Assembly (NCBI GenBank): GCA_027622495.1
Contig: JAQBYL010000044.1
Coordinates: 1 to 14,753, forward strand
Direction of reading: 5' to 3'
Length of the DNA: 14,753 nucleotides
DNA from: Pseudomonadota bacterium
Lineage (GTDB): Bacteria > Pseudomonadota > Gammaproteobacteria > Pseudomonadales > Azotimanducaceae
Shown here: positions 1 to 5,886 of the stretch, piece by piece
Numbering within the stretch: the first letter of the stretch is position 1
Layout: each line of letters starts with the position of its first letter
Notes under the pieces: generated by a model
Databases searched by the model: none
Told to the model about the DNA's origin: nothing
Seen by the model: the letters and a program-made list of their open reading frames with translations, nothing else
Translations under genes and position numbers: made by a program

Positions 1-451
1 GCCGCCAATCTGGGTGGCTGCTTTTGGTCCCAAAGCGCTCGCACAGGCGGGTCGACTGGGCCTGCCGTACCTCGCCTCACCCATGGAAACCATTGACAGT
101 CTGCACGAAAACTTTTTGCGCCACAGCGATGCAGCAACACAAGCGAGCCAACCCATACCCGAATGTCGACCGATCATGCGCACGGTGTATGTGAGTGACG
201 ATCGCAACGAACTGCGCCATCTGCGAGAACGATTAGGCGAAGTTGCTGTGCAATCCCTGCGTCGCGATGGGGGAGCGCAGGTGGATGACTGGACCATCAT
301 CGGTGACACCGTTGCGGTCAAAGAAAAGATTGATGAATATGAATCGCGTCTTGGTGTTACGCATCTGGTTGCGGCCCGTCTGCGTGTTACGGGCATGTCA
401 GAGGTCGCGTTAAAAACATCGATTGCGAAAGTCGCCGATATCGTTACCTGA
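1..451 (+). CDS. Luciferase-like (LLM class) flavin-dependent oxidoreductase, C-terminal part
   Basis: This is the 3' part of a gene that enters from the left edge. The frame is open to base 2, and the first visible residues read PPIWVAAFGPKALAQAG. That is the typical strand-plus-helix segment of the bacterial luciferase/F420-dependent TIM-barrel family, where a P-x-W/Y-V-A-A-x-G-P-K/R-A pattern precedes an A-G-x-x-G-D/L turn. About 149 residues are visible; family members are usually 300-350 aa, so roughly half is missing. The last part (WTIIGDTVAVKEKIDEY...GVTHL) matches the common ending in which a gate segment specifies a barrel helix. The cofactor, FMN or F420, cannot be told from this fragment. 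It is followed 21 bp later by the dehydrogenase gene on the same strand, so the two are probably co-transcribed. An internal GTG at 14 is not a credible start because homology continues upstream of it. Confidence 0.8.
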   Translation, partial: PPIWVAAFGPKALAQAGRLGLPYLASPMETIDSLHENFLRHSDAATQASQPIPECRPIMRTVYVSDDRNELRHLRERLGEVAVQSLRRDGGAQVDDWTIIGDTVAVKEKIDEYESRLGVTHLVAARLRVTGMSEVALKTSIAKVADIVT

Positions 452-472
452 AAAGAACAAAGGGAGTAGTTG

Positions 473-1483
473 ATGACCTACAGGGTTTTGTACCCGTCCA
501 TGCGTTGGCCGGCCAACCGGGAAATTGAAGTAGCCAGCATGGGCGATCTGGGTACTGCCGAGATGTGCGATGGTTTTGAAGAGGTGACACAAGAACAGTG
601 GGCACAATGTGACGCCCTGGTAACAGTCAACGACGTTCCGGCCGAATACCGCGCCAAGCTCAACAAGTGTCGCATCCTGGTCACGCCCAAAGTTGGTTTC
701 GACAACCTTGATCTGAATGCCTGGTCTGCTCTGGGAATACCCATCTGCAACATACCCGACTACGGCACCATGGAAGTGGCCGACCATGCCATGGCGCTCA
801 TGCTGTCACTCATGAAAGGCATCACCTTTCATACCCGCGAATTAAAACTCTCACCCGCACAGAACTGGCGCCCGGCCCTGAACCCCTACGGCAAGCGCCT
901 GTCGGTGTGTACGCTGGGTCTGGTTGGCATGGGCCGGATCGGCACCGCGGTTGCGTTGCGGGCCAAGGCATTCGGCATGGATGTGGTGTTTTATGATCCC
1001 TACCTGTCGAACGGCGTTGATCTGGCGATCGGCGTGCGACGTGTTCATTCGCTTGGTGAATTGTTCGGTCAAAGCGATGTGGTCAGTCTGCATCTACCTT
1101 TGTCGGACGCCACCCGCAAGCTCATCAATGCGGAGGTTCTCGCGGAGAGTAAGCCGGGCCTTATTCTGGTGAACACTGCCCGTGGACCGATCATCGATCT
1201 GGATGCTCTGTATCAGGCGATGAAGAACAATCAAGTGCAGGCAGCAGGACTTGATGTGCTGCCCGAAGAACCGGCGAACCCGGATCATCCACTGATCAAA
1301 GCCTGGGCTGCCGACGAAGAGTGGATTGACCATCGCCTGGTGCTCACGCCTCACTCAGCGTTTTTTACCCCCGAGAGTGTGTACGACATGCGCTTCAAAC
1401 CCGGCGAGGTTGCGTTGACCTACCTGTCAACCGGGCGGCTGCAGAATTGTGTTAACGAAGAGTTGATTGGAGAACGGCGCTGA
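473..1483 (+). CDS. D-isomer-specific 2-hydroxyacid dehydrogenase (NAD-type)
   Basis: The gene encodes a 336-aa member of the D-2-hydroxyacid dehydrogenase family, which reversibly reduces 2-keto acids to D-2-hydroxy acids in the cytoplasm. The Rossmann motif G-x-G-x-x-G lies at residues 152-157 (GMGRIG), and an acidic D175 ends the following strand, suggesting NAD(H) preference. The catalytic triad is visible: Arg237 in NTARGP, Glu266 in LPEEP and His294 in TPHSA. Length is normal for the family. The C-terminal half resembles C-terminal-binding-protein/phosphoglycerate-dehydrogenase-like members, but the substrate cannot be read from the sequence. I chose ATG 473 over the adjacent in-frame TTG at 470 because GGGAG at 462-466 lies six bases upstream. 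The stop codon overlaps the probable CTG start of the next gene, implying translational coupling. Confidence 0.9.
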   Translation: MTYRVLYPSMRWPANREIEVASMGDLGTAEMCDGFEEVTQEQWAQCDALVTVNDVPAEYRAKLNKCRILVTPKVGFDNLDLNAWSALGIPICNIPDYGTMEVADHAMALMLSLMKGITFHTRELKLSPAQNWRPALNPYGKRLSVCTLGLVGMGRIGTAVALRAKAFGMDVVFYDPYLSNGVDLAIGVRRVHSLGELFGQSDVVSLHLPLSDATRKLINAEVLAESKPGLILVNTARGPIIDLDALYQAMKNNQVQAAGLDVLPEEPANPDHPLIKAWAADEEWIDHRLVLTPHSAFFTPESVYDMRFKPGEVALTYLSTGRLQNCVNEELIGERR

Positions 1484-2268
1484 GCTCGAAAGCTACAGTT
1501 GCCCCCAACTACACCAAACGACGCCAGCGCGTTTTTCTGATTCTGTCCGGGTTTTTTCTGGGCACCCTTGCGCTTCTGAATGTCCTGGGGATCAGCCGCT
1601 TCGTTGATCTGTCGTTCAACCTGTTCGGCATAAACATACCGATGGTAGTGGCGGTGGGTGTGCTGCCATATCCAGTCACTTTTCTGTGCACTGACCTCAT
1701 CAGTGAGCTGTATGGCGAAAAGAAAGCCCACGACATGGTCTGGGTTGGTCTGCTGCTGAATATCTGGGTGGTGTTTCTGTTGTGGTTAGGCGGGGCGCTG
1801 CCTGGTTTTGAACCGATGGACGCAGCAACCGGACAACCTCTGCTCGATGAGGCTGGCAGGCTGCCGGTCTTCTTTGAAGTCCAGCAGCTGGCCTTTGGCG
1901 CGGTTGCTGCATCCATGATGGCTTACATGGCAGCGCAGTTCTGCGACGTTCGCCTGTTTCATTTCTGGAAGAAACTGACCAACGGTCGGCATCTGTGGCT
2001 GCGCAACAATGCATCCACCATGACATCGCAGATGATCGACACCACGGCCGTGATTCTGATCACCCACTTCTGGGCAAATGCATTGCCAGTTGACCGCACT
2101 GCTGATCTTTGGCCGCAGTTAATGACCTTCATTTTGTCTGGTTATGTGTTCAAGCTGACGGTTGCTGCGCTGGACACTGGTCCCGTCTACCTGATTGTTA
2201 AATACCTGCGGCCGTATCTCGGATTGACCGGTTATGAAGAAGCGGTGGACGACTCATTCGAGGCCTGA
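1480..2268 (+). CDS. yhhQ: Queuosine precursor transporter family (YhhQ/QPTR) membrane protein, apparent CTG start
   Basis: This is a multi-helix inner-membrane protein of the YhhQ/QPTR family, whose studied members import queuosine precursors such as preQ0 and preQ1. Family signatures are clear: PVTFLCTDLISELYGEKKA after the second helix, and WLRNNASTMTSQMIDT in the second half. No ATG, GTG or TTG lies in frame between the upstream stop (1453) and ATG 1642, yet the reading frame upstream encodes the expected basic N-terminus and first membrane helix (RRQRVFLILSGFFLGTLALL). Starting at 1642 would delete that helix and cut into the second. CTG at 1480 overlaps the preceding TGA in a CTGA arrangement and has GGAG at 1469-1472, seven bases upstream, so I take it as the start, giving 262 aa. 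The symbol reflects family membership only; the precise substrate is inferred. It lies between a 2-hydroxyacid dehydrogenase and a cupin. Confidence 0.85.
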   Translation: MSSKATVAPNYTKRRQRVFLILSGFFLGTLALLNVLGISRFVDLSFNLFGINIPMVVAVGVLPYPVTFLCTDLISELYGEKKAHDMVWVGLLLNIWVVFLLWLGGALPGFEPMDAATGQPLLDEAGRLPVFFEVQQLAFGAVAASMMAYMAAQFCDVRLFHFWKKLTNGRHLWLRNNASTMTSQMIDTTAVILITHFWANALPVDRTADLWPQLMTFILSGYVFKLTVAALDTGPVYLIVKYLRPYLGLTGYEEAVDDSFEA

Positions 2269-2282
2269 AGAGGAGAACGTTG

Positions 2283-2681
2283 ATGGCAGGCACCAAAATC
2301 ACGGCACATCCGATCCATCTCGGCCTCGGTGCGACCGCCGATATTGAACCCCTGTTCACCGGTTCGATGGATTGGTACACCTCCTATGGCGACCGACATG
2401 TTAAGGACGGTAACGAAGGTCGGCTGGTGAGCATGTCTACGTTTACCGAGTCCTGGGATATGTGGGAGATGCATCCGCAAGGCAGTGAGGTCGTGCTTTG
2501 TATCAGCGGCTCAATCACGCTCCACCAGGAAATGGCGAATGGCTCAAAGGCGACGGTTAGTCTTGGTCCTGGAGAATATGCGATCAACGAGCCGGGCGCC
2601 TGGCACACCGCTGACGTTGAGGAGGAGGTGACCGCGTTATTCATAACGGCTGGCGAGGGTACCCAGCACCGCCAACGCTGA
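2283..2681 (+). CDS. Small single-domain cupin protein
   Basis: The 132-aa product is a single cupin beta-barrel. Cupin motif 1 is seen at about residues 64-80 (HPQGSEVVLCISGSITL), and motif 2 at about 96-110 (PGEYAINEPGAWHTA). His64, Glu69 and His108 occupy positions normally used as metal ligands. The classic H-x-H pair of motif 1 is reduced to a single His, so metal binding may be altered. Nothing outside the barrel suggests a second domain, and the substrate is unknown. ATG 2283 is preferred over TTG 2280 because AGGAG at 2271-2275 is seven bases upstream. The start lies 14 bp after the transporter stop, so this is the last gene of the rightward operon that enters from the left edge. Possible roles are sensing or processing a small acid or sugar; this is inference. 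Confidence 0.8.
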   Translation: MAGTKITAHPIHLGLGATADIEPLFTGSMDWYTSYGDRHVKDGNEGRLVSMSTFTESWDMWEMHPQGSEVVLCISGSITLHQEMANGSKATVSLGPGEYAINEPGAWHTADVEEEVTALFITAGEGTQHRQR

Positions 2682-2944
2682 ATTACAGTCACCCACAACT
2701 ATATTTCAATGCTTGAATCGAATGCCGATTTGGCTGGTGGGTAGTGGTTGTTTGGTGCACGCCAGAACGTACCAATAGATGTGCAGCCAGTCACGTCGCG
2801 ATTTATCAAGGACGTCTGAGCACGCGGCCAATATGTTTCCGGTCGTCAAGGCCAGAACCAGGGAGGTGGCGACGGATATGTACTCAAAAAGGAAGGTAGT
2901 CAGGTGAGCGGTTGTGATCCGAATTTGCCTTTCTGGTATTTTTG
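2682..2944. other. Intergenic stretch between the cupin and the membrane-anchored protein
   Basis: No credible coding region, tRNA or insertion element is visible here. I found no GC-rich stem followed by a T-run that would serve as a terminator for the upstream operon. Several GGA triplets occur in the last 130 bases (for example around 2811, 2857, 2874 and 2891), which is relevant to the hairpin immediately downstream. A weak promoter-like pair, TTGTGA at 2912-2917 and TATTTT at 2937-2942, has a 19-bp spacer and is not convincing. Confidence 0.5.
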
Positions 2945-2966
2945 TCGTCAGCAGAGGAGCTGACGA
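2945..2966 (+). promoter_or_regulatory. Hairpin with the Shine-Dalgarno in its loop, directly before a start codon
   Basis: An uninterrupted 8-bp inverted repeat, TCGTCAGC (2945-2952) and GCTGACGA (2959-2966), encloses the 6-base loop AGAGGA (2953-2958). The only SD for the next gene (GAGGAG, 2954-2959) sits in that loop, and ATG 2967 follows the stem directly. In RNA this would fold at the ribosome-binding site. GGA triplets in hairpin loops overlapping the SD are the known binding sites of CsrA/RsmA regulators, so such control is possible. That is inference: in the CsrA consensus GGA sits at loop positions 3-5, whereas here it is at 4-6. The hairpin forms only if transcription starts upstream of about 2945. 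Confidence 0.5.
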
Positions 2967-3620
2967 ATGAAGAATGTACTGGTTACGGTAGCAATACTGC
3001 TCTCAATACCCGTCGTATTGTTTCTTGTTCTATGGCTCTATCCTCGACCTTTCGACACGACGCCCTCCTGGGTTTTTAATGGTGACGGGACGGAGATTGA
3101 TTATTGCGAATTGCCGGCACTCGACGGTTCGGGCTTGATGGCAGACGATATTTCTCAGGCATTCACGCCGGGTTGTGGATATACGGTGTTTCCAAAGCCC
3201 ATCCTGAAAGGCTGCACCGAACCTCTGCCAGAGGGTGCACAAGACATCCGTGGGTTATGGCAAAGCGTCGACCCGCGAATGCCTGATCATGTGGAGCGTA
3301 TCGAGCAGTGTGGTGACCGAGTTGTTGTAACCGCACACGGTCTAATACATGATCACGCGCCAGACATGCTCTCAAACGATGTGTCGCCGCGCCAGATTGG
3401 TCCACTTTTATTTTGTCTGCGGACGTCTCAGGCAACTGCACTCTGGAAAGACAATCAGCTGAACCAGAAGCTCTTTGGGGGTCCCACGGTGGTAAAACGC
3501 TACATTGAAGATGGTGTCTACAAGTGGGAATTTCCTGGCAAGGGCACCATCAATATGAAACGCATCTGCAAGTTGCCGGAGCACGCCAAAACCTCACCAG
3601 ATCGCAGTCACGCGCTCTGA
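2967..3620 (+). CDS. Unrecognised membrane-anchored (periplasm-facing) protein
   Basis: I do not recognise the family of this 217-aa protein. Residues 1-26 form a short positively charged start and one hydrophobic segment (about 4-24, ending in WLYPRP). This fits an uncleaved signal anchor, or a signal peptide, with the remaining ~190 residues outside the cytoplasm. There is no lipobox Cys next to the hydrophobic core. The exported part has several spaced cysteines (residue 47, the FTPGCGYT segment, IEQCGD, LLFCLR, KRICKL), which could form disulfides. The stretch DIRGLWQSVDPRMPDHVERI, near residue 100, together with a following CGDRVVVTA, looks like a small beta-rich domain of the kind that begins with G-x-W. 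The start is ATG 2967, with GAGGAG seven bases upstream inside a hairpin. It is convergent with the TetR gene downstream and appears monocistronic. Confidence 0.65.
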   Translation: MKNVLVTVAILLSIPVVLFLVLWLYPRPFDTTPSWVFNGDGTEIDYCELPALDGSGLMADDISQAFTPGCGYTVFPKPILKGCTEPLPEGAQDIRGLWQSVDPRMPDHVERIEQCGDRVVVTAHGLIHDHAPDMLSNDVSPRQIGPLLFCLRTSQATALWKDNQLNQKLFGGPTVVKRYIEDGVYKWEFPGKGTINMKRICKLPEHAKTSPDRSHAL

Positions 3621-3813
3621 TCGATCAAGATTTAATGGTACCGGACCATCCATACTCGCTTCAGTTTGTAAACGTTAAAGGGTGCCTGTGCGCGATCTAA
3701 CACTGGAACCGATCAGTAACAAAAATTGGAGAAATGCTCTGCAGGTACGCACGACTGCATCTCAACTGGAGTTTGCAATTTAGTCTGCTCAAGCGACAGA
3801 AGGCAGGCAAGGA

Positions 3814-4422
3814 TCACCGCTGGATTTGTAGATAACCTGCTGTCATTTCCGTCAACTCGGCGACCATCACCTCCATAGCCTTTGTTTTTTGACCTTTGCT
3901 CGGTCCAGCAAGAAGCGTATCTCTGATGACGGCTGAGATCGTTCTCATTGCGAATCTGGTTCGTAGTTGCAGTTCCTCATCGGTAAGAGTGCTGGAGACC
4001 AGATTGGTTGATAACCAGTCAGAGGAGGTGTTTCTAGCAGTGAGCATCAACTCAAACGATGGTTCGTCGTTTAGTACCGACGCCGCACGCATGAGAGGGA
4101 TGTAAGGAATTGTAAACTTCAGCGTAGACCGAATCATGTAACCCACTTTCTCGACGTCATCAATGTTCTCTATTGCGGCTTTTCGCTCAATCTGAAGCTC
4201 TTGCGATTGCGCAAGGAATCTTTGGAACGACGCTTCCAGGAGAGCGCGCTTATCTTTGAAACGCCGATAGATGGCGCCGGTCGTTAGCTCCGCTTGTGCC
4301 GCAATTCGCGCCACGGTCAATTCTTCGAAGGAGTGTGTTTGTAGAAGGTGATCTAACGCATCAAGCAGCTTTTGCTGGGTTTGAGTGGACCGGTCCTGTT
4401 GGGGTGCGAGAAAACTATTCAC
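3814..4422 (-). CDS. TetR/AcrR family transcriptional regulator, GTG start
   Basis: The 202-aa protein has a TetR-type N-terminal DNA-binding domain. Helix 1 is at about residues 14-30, and the helix-turn-helix at about 36-57 shows the family pattern L-T-V-A-R-I-A-x-x-A...G-A-I-Y-R-R-F-K-D-K-x-A-L-L. The remainder is the alpha-helical ligand-binding and dimerisation domain, too divergent to name a ligand. The gene is divergent from a three-gene redox operon with 73 bp between starts, the usual arrangement for a repressor controlling its neighbours and itself. GTG at 4422 is the only start available: an in-frame stop (TGA) lies two codons upstream and the next Met is deep in the protein. No SD precedes it. 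A TATATT hexamer at 4434-4429 sits seven bases from the GTG, so the transcript could be leaderless. Confidence 0.88.
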   Translation of the reverse strand: MNSFLAPQQDRSTQTQQKLLDALDHLLQTHSFEELTVARIAAQAELTTGAIYRRFKDKRALLEASFQRFLAQSQELQIERKAAIENIDDVEKVGYMIRSTLKFTIPYIPLMRAASVLNDEPSFELMLTARNTSSDWLSTNLVSSTLTDEELQLRTRFAMRTISAVIRDTLLAGPSKGQKTKAMEVMVAELTEMTAGYLQIQR

Positions 4423-4485
4423 AATTCAAATATAGCGATTGCCGCATTTAATTGGTATTGATAATATCATTATCGTTTTGAATTG
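4422..4485. promoter_or_regulatory. Divergent promoter and probable TetR operator region with nested inverted repeats
   Basis: Two perfect 9-base arms, CAATTCAAA (4422-4430) and TTTGAATTG (4477-4485), face each other across the intergenic region. One touches the TetR start codon and the other ends at the SD of the rightward operon. Between them lies a palindrome, GATAAT-ATC-ATTATC (4460-4474). A rightward sigma70-like promoter, TTGCCG (4439-4444) and TAATAT (4462-4467) with a 17-bp spacer, overlaps this inner palindrome, so a protein bound there would block transcription. A leftward -10-like TATATT (4434-4429) lies by the other arm. These repeats are visible directly; that the neighbouring TetR protein binds them is inference from gene order. 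Confidence 0.55.
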
Positions 4486-4495
4486 AGGATGTCAA

Positions 4496-4855
4496 ATGAG
4501 TGACGAAACACGACAGAAAGGGCTGGAAATGATTGGCAGACTATTCGGTCCACCCTCTGGCGGTGGTACACCGCAGCCTCAACCGCTGGGGCGGTACACG
4601 GTGGAACACCTGTTTGGTGATGTGTGGCAGCAAGACGATCTCACCCTCCAGGAACGATCCCTCGCAACGTGTACGATCTTGTTTGCGTTGAACCGTCCTG
4701 AAGAAATGCGGTTGCACTTCACAGGTGCGAAGAACGTTGGAGTTGAACGCGACAAATTGGTGGGTGTCATCGCGCATGGCGCGCACTACGCAGGTTGGCC
4801 TAACGCGATGGCAGCTCTACGCGTGCTCAACGAAGTCTGGCCAGAAGAAGGCTAG
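4496..4855 (+). CDS. Carboxymuconolactone decarboxylase (CMD) family protein
   Basis: The 119-aa protein is one CMD domain, a small all-helical fold that assembles into rings. The central pattern is typical: LFGDVW at about 40-44, LTLQERSL at 49-55, RPEEMRLHFTGAKNVGV at 67-83, and AHYAGWPNAMAAL at 96-108. It lacks the C-x-x-C peroxidase motif of the AhpD branch; only one Cys (59) is present. It therefore resembles the 4-carboxymuconolactone decarboxylase branch rather than a peroxidase. No other protocatechuate-pathway genes are in view, so the substrate may not be 4-carboxymuconolactone. A Pro/Gly-rich N-terminal stretch (19-30) precedes the domain. ATG 4496 has GAGG at 4485-4488. It is the first gene of the TetR-flanked operon and is followed 22 bp later by an MDR oxidoreductase. 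Confidence 0.85.
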   Translation: MSDETRQKGLEMIGRLFGPPSGGGTPQPQPLGRYTVEHLFGDVWQQDDLTLQERSLATCTILFALNRPEEMRLHFTGAKNVGVERDKLVGVIAHGAHYAGWPNAMAALRVLNEVWPEEG

Positions 4856-4877
4856 CTACCGAGCCAGGAGGGTGGCG

Positions 4878-5876
4878 ATGTTTGCTGATCAGATGAATGC
4901 GGTATATCTGGTACCGACGAAAGACGGTGGTGTGTATGAGTACCGCCAGACCAGGAAGCCTGTTGCAAAAGGAGGCCAGGTACTTGTTCGTGTTCATGCG
5001 GCAGGAACCAATCGCGGTGAGATTCTAATGGTAAGGGGCTTTCGCTCCGATAATCCGCGATTTAAACCAGTCCCGTCGGGCATTGAATTCGCCGGTGAAA
5101 TTGTTGAGGTCGGTAAAGACGCAACGGGCTGGCACGCGGGTGAGCGGGTTATGGGTCGTGGCACGGGTAGCTATGCGGAATATACCCTGGCCGGGTCGAT
5201 GACTTTGATGCGGATACCGGATGCGCTGACCTACGCGCAAGCTGCGGCAATTCCGAACGTATTTATCACGGCTCATGATGCCCTGGTGACCAATGCCCAG
5301 GTGCAGAAGGGAGATACCGTGCTGGTTACCGCGGCTTCGTCCGGGATCGGCACAGCGGCCATCCAACTCGCCAGATATTTCGGTGCCCGGAAGGTGTTTG
5401 CGAGTACGCGTGACGCAAACAAGATCGCAGCACTTAAAGAGATTGGTGCTGATGTCGTAGTTGATACCAGCAAACCGGATTTCACAGGGATTGTTGAAAA
5501 AGAAACCGACAAAGAAGGTGTCGACATCATAATTGATAGTGTCGGTGGCCCCATGTTCGCCGACAACCTGAAGATGCTCGCGATCAAAGGGCGCATTGTC
5601 TCCGTTGGTAGGAACGCGGCGGGAAGAGGTGAAATCGACCTCGATGAGGTCGCGAACAAGCGCGCTCAAATACTTGGTGTGACCTTTAGAACCAGGACGC
5701 CACAGGAAGCCTGGCGATGCTTTGAGGTTTTTGTGGAAGACTGTATGGATGGTTTCGCTGATGGGTCGTTAAAACCTGTGGTTGATAAGACATTCCCGTT
5801 CGATGCGCTACATGATGCGCATGCTTACATGATGGGTAACAACCAGGTTGGAAAAATCGTTCTCGTGCGAGAGTGA
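4878..5876 (+). CDS. Zinc-independent MDR family NAD(P)H:quinone oxidoreductase-like protein
   Basis: The 332-aa protein belongs to the medium-chain dehydrogenase/reductase superfamily, quinone oxidoreductase branch. The N-terminal GroES-like domain covers about residues 1-125 (GQVLVRVHAAGTNRGEIL, then IEFAGEIVEVG). It lacks the catalytic and structural zinc cysteines of alcohol dehydrogenases. The Rossmann domain begins with VLVTAASSGIGTAAIQLA at about 148-165, the family's nucleotide-binding loop. A second signature is VDIIIDSVGG in the middle of that domain. Such enzymes reduce quinones or alpha,beta-unsaturated carbonyls with NADPH; the actual substrate is unknown. The frame is open upstream to about 4725, overlapping the CMD gene, but ATG 4878 is correct because AGGAGG at 4866-4871 precedes it by six bases and homology starts there. 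It is the second gene of the operon, 10 bp before the FAD enzyme. Confidence 0.9.
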   Translation: MFADQMNAVYLVPTKDGGVYEYRQTRKPVAKGGQVLVRVHAAGTNRGEILMVRGFRSDNPRFKPVPSGIEFAGEIVEVGKDATGWHAGERVMGRGTGSYAEYTLAGSMTLMRIPDALTYAQAAAIPNVFITAHDALVTNAQVQKGDTVLVTAASSGIGTAAIQLARYFGARKVFASTRDANKIAALKEIGADVVVDTSKPDFTGIVEKETDKEGVDIIIDSVGGPMFADNLKMLAIKGRIVSVGRNAAGRGEIDLDEVANKRAQILGVTFRTRTPQEAWRCFEVFVEDCMDGFADGSLKPVVDKTFPFDALHDAHAYMMGNNQVGKIVLVRE

Positions 5877-5886
5877 GGGTTCAATC

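Noticed and set aside
924..1172. An 82-codon plus-strand frame inside the 2-hydroxyacid dehydrogenase gene, as a possible overlapping gene
   Set aside because: It is a shifted reading of the conserved Rossmann region with no SD of its own; the main frame has intact catalytic residues, so no frameshift is needed.
2912..2942. TTGTGA/TATTTT promoter for the membrane-anchored protein
   Set aside because: The spacer is 19 bp and the hexamers are weak. Its transcript would also start inside the left arm of the hairpin at 2945-2966.
3634..3648. ATGGT-ACCGG-ACCAT inverted repeat after the membrane-protein gene, as a terminator
   Set aside because: The stem is only 5 bp with mixed bases and no T-run follows, so it is not a convincing intrinsic terminator.
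5025..5669. A 214-codon open frame on the minus strand inside the MDR gene
   Set aside because: It is a shadow of a well-supported MDR reading frame, with no SD and no recognisable motifs.
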